From: CALJFL01 sp047633055 | GTDB taxonomy: Bacteria > Pseudomonadota > Gammaproteobacteria > Pseudomonadales > Halieaceae | Assembly (NCBI GenBank): GCA_047633055.1 | Contig: JBLIEI010000024.1 | Coordinates: forward strand, 1-56,719 | DNA: 56,719 nucleotides | Reading direction: 5' to 3' | Shown: in pieces, positions 52,841 through 56,719 of the stretch | How the letters are laid out: the number at the start of each line of letters is the position of its first letter | How positions within the stretch are numbered: the stretch's first letter is position 1 | Notes under the pieces: model-generated | Told to the model about the DNA's origin: nothing | Database searches by the model: none | What the model saw: only the letters and a program-made list of their open reading frames with translations | Made by a program: the position numbers and the translations under genes

Positions 52841-53884
52841 TTATTTCTGTACGAACATCCAGGGCAGATCAAGAAATGTCTTAATCCCCGGTTCCGCATC
52901 AACCACATACGGAATTGCGTTCATCGCGTGCATACCGGTTGCCAGCATGCTGTCATCCATAAACCTGAAATCACTTTCAATCTCAAAATTGATGGTTGGG
53001 CGGCCTTTGAACCGAATCCAGTTGTTACCGGTGGCCCACTCAGGTGCAACAACCGGATGAATTCGCCAAACAGTCTCATGCGCAATGACTTCTTGTCCAT
53101 CTTTCAGCCCTGACCATCGCCAATGCTGGCCCGCGACCGTCCCTTTTCTAACTGTACCGGCAGCAACTTTGAGATCAGTCTCCGCAAGTTCAATATCCAG
53201 GGAGCTCGTCACTTCAGTAACACCAAGGCCCATGCCATCGGCGACCATCTGAAGACTCTCCGAGAACAGACCGTCGAGCCACTTCTTCTGGCGCTTGTTT
53301 TTCAACTGAAATTCTTCAGGCGTGGAATTAAATCCCATGGAATCGAACATGATCTCAGGAGAGGGATAAGTATCAAAATCGGAAACTTCCAGTATATGCA
53401 AATGATCGACACGCTCGCACAGAGAACTCATGGTCAGGGGCAGTAAATCACCCATCCAGCCGGGGTTTAAACCCGTTGAATGAAACGTACTCTTACCCTG
53501 TTGACACGCCGCACTCAGACGATCAACCACTTCTTTCCCATAGACCTGTGGATACATATAGCCAACCACCGTAATAACATTCTTACCGGCCGCTAGCAGC
53601 TCACAAAAGTCATCCAGGTCCTGTTCCTCGTTATCACCGTAAATCAGAGAAGGAAGAGGCGTGTGTATAACAACATCCGCATCCGATTGTTTGACCACTT
53701 CAATGTCTGTACTCGCAACAACGCCGACTTCACCGATACCCACCAGTTCACCAACGTCTTTTCCGGATTTCGATTCAGAGTAAACATGCATTCCTACCAG
53801 TTCAAGAGAAGCCCTCTCATGCGCCACGCGAGCTGTGTGCTTGCCTACGGTGCCACTTGCCCACTGAAATACTTTATATGCCAT
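52841..53884 (-). CDS. DapB-fold NAD(P)H-dependent dehydrogenase family protein
   Basis: The protein has 347 residues. The N-terminal Rossmann domain starts VFQWASGTVGKHTARVAHER and continues with ADVVIHTPLPSL and ELLAAGKNVITVVGYMYPQV. The middle has the family's FHSTGLNPGWMGDLLPLTMS. This is the dihydrodipicolinate reductase/2,4-diaminopentanoate dehydrogenase-like group, common in sterol- and aromatic-degrading actinobacteria and marine gammaproteobacteria and mostly without a known substrate. AGGTGG lies upstream of the ATG. It is a single gene. Confidence 0.87.
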   Translation of the reverse strand: MAYKVFQWASGTVGKHTARVAHERASLELVGMHVYSESKSGKDVGELVGIGEVGVVASTDIEVVKQSDADVVIHTPLPSLIYGDNEEQDLDDFCELLAAGKNVITVVGYMYPQVYGKEVVDRLSAACQQGKSTFHSTGLNPGWMGDLLPLTMSSLCERVDHLHILEVSDFDTYPSPEIMFDSMGFNSTPEEFQLKNKRQKKWLDGLFSESLQMVADGMGLGVTEVTSSLDIELAETDLKVAAGTVRKGTVAGQHWRWSGLKDGQEVIAHETVWRIHPVVAPEWATGNNWIRFKGRPTINFEIESDFRFMDDSMLATGMHAMNAIPYVVDAEPGIKTFLDLPWMFVQK

Positions 53885-53967
53885 CTCTTTACCACCTTAA
53901 GTTTACTGGCAATTTACGTCGTCCCCACAAATACTTTTACTTGCCAAAAATTGACGTTTTAATAAGC

Positions 53968-54465
53968 TTACTCATTTGAAGTAGATGCAATCCATTTTAG
54001 TAACACGTCCTCTGATAGCAGACCGCTCGTAGAAGTTCGTTGACCTTCTTTGTCGTAGAAATACGACCTTGGCATCTCTCCATACCATCTGGGGTCGATG
54101 GCGTAGCGCAAATTCTCTGACCGGTCCGTTCCGTATATCCATGAGGTTATTGACGATAAATTAAGATCATCTAAAAATTTCTCTGCATCATCGACTAAAT
54201 CCGGGCCATCTGCGGACAGTAATACCAGGTTAAAGTCAGGGTACTGTTTTTTTAACCGGCTAAGTACTTTAAGCTCTTTTAAACAGGGAGCACATTCAAT
54301 TGACCAAACAGACAAGAGAAAATACTCTCCTGAAAAAGTCGCTTCAAGTTCATCCATACTATTATAAAAGAACGGTTTCGGTTGGTCTGAATATGCCACA
54401 CTGGATGTGCAGAGCAAAAGCATCGCGTGTAGGATGCATTTAAATTTATTTAATGGATTTGACAC
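53968..54465 (-). CDS. TlpA/redoxin-like exported thiol-disulfide protein
   Basis: The protein has 165 residues from a GTG at 54465 that has AGGAAGG at a good distance. It overlaps the BNR-repeat gene by 20 bases. A signal peptide (ILHAMLLLCTSSVAYS) precedes a thioredoxin fold with FLLSVWSIECAPCLKELKVL (redox pair CAPC) and a cis-Pro region WYGEMPRSYFYDKEG. TlpA-type proteins reduce disulfides or deliver metals in the periplasm. It belongs to an operon with the BNR protein and the TonB-dependent receptor upstream, where metal or Cys handling is plausible. Confidence 0.87.
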   Translation of the reverse strand: MSNPLNKFKCILHAMLLLCTSSVAYSDQPKPFFYNSMDELEATFSGEYFLLSVWSIECAPCLKELKVLSRLKKQYPDFNLVLLSADGPDLVDDAEKFLDDLNLSSITSWIYGTDRSENLRYAIDPRWYGEMPRSYFYDKEGQRTSTSGLLSEDVLLKWIASTSNE

Positions 54466-55759
54466 GATAGCCTTCCTCTTCCGTATGCCACGCAAGATAC
54501 ATATTGAAGTGATCAGTTAACAGGAATGGGTGGTCGGAATTACCTGTAGTGCTTACTGCACTACCTTTATGCATCCAGCTAATACCATTGTCATTGGAGT
54601 GAGCCAGCATAATGTGCGTTTTCTTGCCATCAAACGTTTTCCAAGCGATATAAACTTCCTCTCCATATTCAATCAATCCTTGCATCTTAGTAGCAACGGT
54701 AGCAATTTGAGGATGGCTGGCACTGGGGTTGCTATCGACAGAATACACTTGTGAATCACCACCTTCACTAAAGTTATGACGGCCGTAGTAAATACCTTTA
54801 TGGTCGCTGCCATTACTGAACCAGACCATATGATACTGACCTCTACTTTCAGAAGAATAATCTAGAGCCAAGTCAGGACCATGATGTGGGCAAGCGTTGA
54901 TCTGCCAGTTGTCAACGGTGGCTCGACCCCACACTGAACTGCCGTCCTCTTTTAGTACCGCATAGGCATGGTCACGCGTATTTTTATCAAAAATATGTCG
55001 CCATACTACGGCGGCGTTATCCGCTCCATGTGACTCAATTGCAATTCGACAGCACTCACAGCTACTATCGGCTACTCGATGATTTTTTATCGTTTTTGGG
55101 TTAAGGAAATTTTTACCAGAATCATCCGAAACAGCGAAGTAAAGTGCAGCACCAACATATTCGCTGCCATCTTCTCTCGCAGCTACTTGGTCTCGTTTAT
55201 CTAACCATGAAATATAAACATTGCCTGACTTGGTGACATGTATCGAATCAAATCGATGGCTGGTAAGAAGGCCATCATTGTTAATAATTGCCGGCTTACT
55301 AAAGGTTTTCCCTTTGTCTAGTGAGCGGCTAAAGCGAATATTTCCCGTGTGACGGCCATTAGTTTTATGTGTCCATGAGATATATATTTCGCCCTGTGCA
55401 CCGACATCTATTTTAGGCCGATTCTCGCCGGTGATGTAAATCGCTTCAGGGATTTTGTTAACGGCAACAGGCGCTGTATACGTACTGCCTTTATCACTAG
55501 ATGTTGTAAAAAACACTTGATCATTCTGAGCAAAAACAACCAAAAGCTGCGGTCCAGTTGATTGGTCATTTCCGAAAAATATCGCACTAGGCGTATTCCC
55601 GCAATCGACGTGATTTTCTATTTCACAATCTCTATTCACGAAGCGATCAGTTAATCCATGGGCAAATATCGCTGAGGACGTAGGTAGCAGCGCTAACGAT
55701 AGCGCCGCAATTAACGTTCCCTTTGATAAAGCTAGAATTTCTTTGAACAGTTTTTTCAT
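54446..55759 (-). CDS. Exported BNR-repeat (sialidase-fold) protein with Cys-rich motif
   Basis: The protein has 437 residues from the ATG at 55759 (an upstream TTG is weaker), with a signal peptide ending near AIFAHG. At least four Asp-box-like repeats are visible: SDKGSTYTAP, SLDKGKTFSKP, SDDSGKNFLNPK and SNDNGISWMHK. The characteristic sialidase Arg triad cannot be assigned. Two unusual spots are SSCECCRIAI and NACPHHGPDL, which together could form a metal site. The gene follows the TonB-dependent receptor by 37 bases and overlaps the TlpA-like gene. It is better called a beta-propeller protein of unknown function than a sialidase. Confidence 0.83.
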   Translation of the reverse strand: MKKLFKEILALSKGTLIAALSLALLPTSSAIFAHGLTDRFVNRDCEIENHVDCGNTPSAIFFGNDQSTGPQLLVVFAQNDQVFFTTSSDKGSTYTAPVAVNKIPEAIYITGENRPKIDVGAQGEIYISWTHKTNGRHTGNIRFSRSLDKGKTFSKPAIINNDGLLTSHRFDSIHVTKSGNVYISWLDKRDQVAAREDGSEYVGAALYFAVSDDSGKNFLNPKTIKNHRVADSSCECCRIAIESHGADNAAVVWRHIFDKNTRDHAYAVLKEDGSSVWGRATVDNWQINACPHHGPDLALDYSSESRGQYHMVWFSNGSDHKGIYYGRHNFSEGGDSQVYSVDSNPSASHPQIATVATKMQGLIEYGEEVYIAWKTFDGKKTHIMLAHSNDNGISWMHKGSAVSTTGNSDHPFLLTDHFNMYLAWHTEEEGYRVKSIK

Positions 55760-55796
55760 TGAGCTATGGTTTCTATTAATCAATTAGAGTTTATAA

Positions 55797-56719
55797 TTAG
55801 AAGCTGTACTTGCCTTCAAGGTATACCGTGCGCGAGGGCCAAGGGTGTACGATATAAGCAAGGTCATCAAATATATTATCAACACCAAAAGATACGCTAG
55901 CGCTCTCATTTATACGCCAGTTAGCTTTCGCATTAACGAACATGTAGTCATCAATAGCACCGAAAACTCCATCTTCAGTGTCGGTATTGTCTAAGTCACC
56001 AAACGCATCGCTGGCATAGCGAAAGCTGGCGCTGATATCGAGTGATTCGGTAACCGGATAACTTAAGATTAAGTTGGCTCTATATTCAGGGATACGTGGC
56101 AATTCATTACTTTCATAAGCAGTATTTGATGCATTCCGATTGATAACGGCATCTGTATACGTTGTGTTAAAACGACTGCTTAGTTTCGTGCCAAAAAGGT
56201 CATTTTGATGGTAAATAAATTCAATACCCTTGACCTCAATTTCATCAAGTGACAAGAAGGTCGAAATGCTAACATTATCGACTTCACCGCGTTGATTAAA
56301 TATCGCGTCATCAATAATTTCATGAAAGAGGTTAACGCGAGCGAAACCACCGTCAATAGTTCTTTCAATGCTTAAGTTTTGAAAAACACCATCTTCCGGT
56401 ACTAAGGAAGCATCAGAGACGGAAGCGTTAGTTGCTGTTTCTTCATTTCTGTACAGCTCTTCTGCGATAGGAAAGCGAAGTGCTTTTGCGGCAGAATAAC
56501 GAATGATCCATTGATCTGATGGTATATAAGCAATCGATAGCTTAGGCGATAAACCGGACTCGGTGCGATCGGGAGCTACTGTTTCATTAAACAGCCCGTT
56601 GGTGGTTTCCCAGTCTTCATAGCGAAGCCCTAACGCTAAATCCCATGCGGGACTAATCACTAAACCCCACTGTGCAAATGCGGCAGTAGTCGCTGTTGTG
56701 CCACGACTGTCTGAGCGTT
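55797..56719 (-). CDS. TonB-dependent receptor, C-terminal part, cut by window edge
   Basis: The frame is open from the right edge to a stop at 55797, giving about 306 residues. It consists of alternating amphipathic strands of an outer-membrane barrel: AAFAQWGLVISPAWDLALGL, LSPKLSIAYIPSDQWIIRYS, ADNLIFDDLAYIVHPWPSRT-like VDNIFDDLAYIVHPWPSRTV, and a terminal YLEGKYSF ending in Phe. The region RYSAAKALRFPIAEELYRNE is the usual conserved barrel segment. The plug and signal peptide lie beyond the edge. The BNR-repeat and TlpA-like genes follow as one operon, so the substrate may be a metal-organic ligand or glycan. Confidence 0.9.
   Translation of the reverse strand, partial: RSDSRGTTATTAAFAQWGLVISPAWDLALGLRYEDWETTNGLFNETVAPDRTESGLSPKLSIAYIPSDQWIIRYSAAKALRFPIAEELYRNEETATNASVSDASLVPEDGVFQNLSIERTIDGGFARVNLFHEIIDDAIFNQRGEVDNVSISTFLSLDEIEVKGIEFIYHQNDLFGTKLSSRFNTTYTDAVINRNASNTAYESNELPRIPEYRANLILSYPVTESLDISASFRYASDAFGDLDNTDTEDGVFGAIDDYMFVNAKANWRINESASVSFGVDNIFDDLAYIVHPWPSRTVYLEGKYSF

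Noticed and set aside
54446..55759. A true sialidase
   Set aside because: Asp boxes are present, but the catalytic Arg triad and Tyr/Glu pair could not be placed, and the Cys/His motifs point elsewhere.

Overview
The window looks like chromosomal DNA from a marine, heterotrophic gammaproteobacterium of the Halieaceae/Spongiibacteraceae/Cellvibrionales type. This is inferred from gene content and style: CoA-ester metabolism, a P450, extradiol and FAD aromatic oxygenases, a PF10118-type metal hydrolase next to a long MerR protein, large TonB-dependent receptors, and roughly 50% GC. No rRNA, tRNA, CRISPR array, integrase or intact transposase was seen.

Layout. (1) 1-5.7 kb: the start of an ordinary ABC exporter, then a three-gene type I secretion set (ABC half-transporter, HlyD-like adaptor, TolC-like channel) whose ATPase domain has lost its catalytic motifs. 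(2) 5.8-9.1 kb: a glycosyltransferase remnant butting into a ChaN-like/M1-peptidase pair. (3) 9.1-19.6 kb: class III aminotransferase with divergent APC permease, an acyl-CoA ligase/enoyl-CoA hydratase/CoA-binding operon, a serine hydrolase, an SLC13 permease and a methyltransferase. (4) 19.8-21.5 kb: a P450 coupled to a SpoU-type methyltransferase. (5) 21.8-36.5 kb: an aromatic/organic acid catabolic region with a FAH hydrolase, NTF2-like protein, MhpB-type dioxygenase and BKACE enzyme (divergent LuxR regulator), a phenol-hydroxylase-like monooxygenase, a DMT exporter with an AMP ligase, an exported amidohydrolase and a double-domain CaiB transferase. (6) 36.8-42 kb: PF10118 hydrolase, MerR-type regulator, TonB-dependent receptor. 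(7) 42.2-44.3 kb: an AT-rich segment with a GMC oxidoreductase and a ligase fragment, bracketed by a short direct repeat. (8) 44.4-51.6 kb: glycosyltransferases arranged around a PqqD-like protein, an HprK-related kinase, a nucleotidyltransferase and a 54-residue peptide. (9) 51.6-56.7 kb: an orphan NMT1/THI5-like protein, a DapB-fold dehydrogenase, then a TlpA-like protein, a BNR-repeat protein and a truncated TonB-dependent receptor.

The most interesting locus is 44.4-51.6 kb. Its PqqD-like/HprK-related kinase/nucleotidyltransferase trio matches the so-called HPr-rel-A gene set. It encloses an unlisted 54-codon gene for a twin-arginine-type leader that ends in a signal-peptidase-like ASA site and the tail QPNMS, with a C-terminal serine. 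In paeninodin/pseudomycoidin lasso peptide clusters, homologous kinase and nucleotidyltransferase proteins phosphorylate and then glycosylate a C-terminal Ser. I therefore infer, without proof, a peptide phosphorylation/glycosylation system lacking lasso cyclase and protease.

The window is also rich in gene wreckage: parts of a sulfotransferase, a DJ-1/PfpI protein, two glycosyltransferases, an acyl-CoA ligase, a possible Rieske oxygenase and one unidentified gene. This points to frequent small deletions and replacements in an accessory region.
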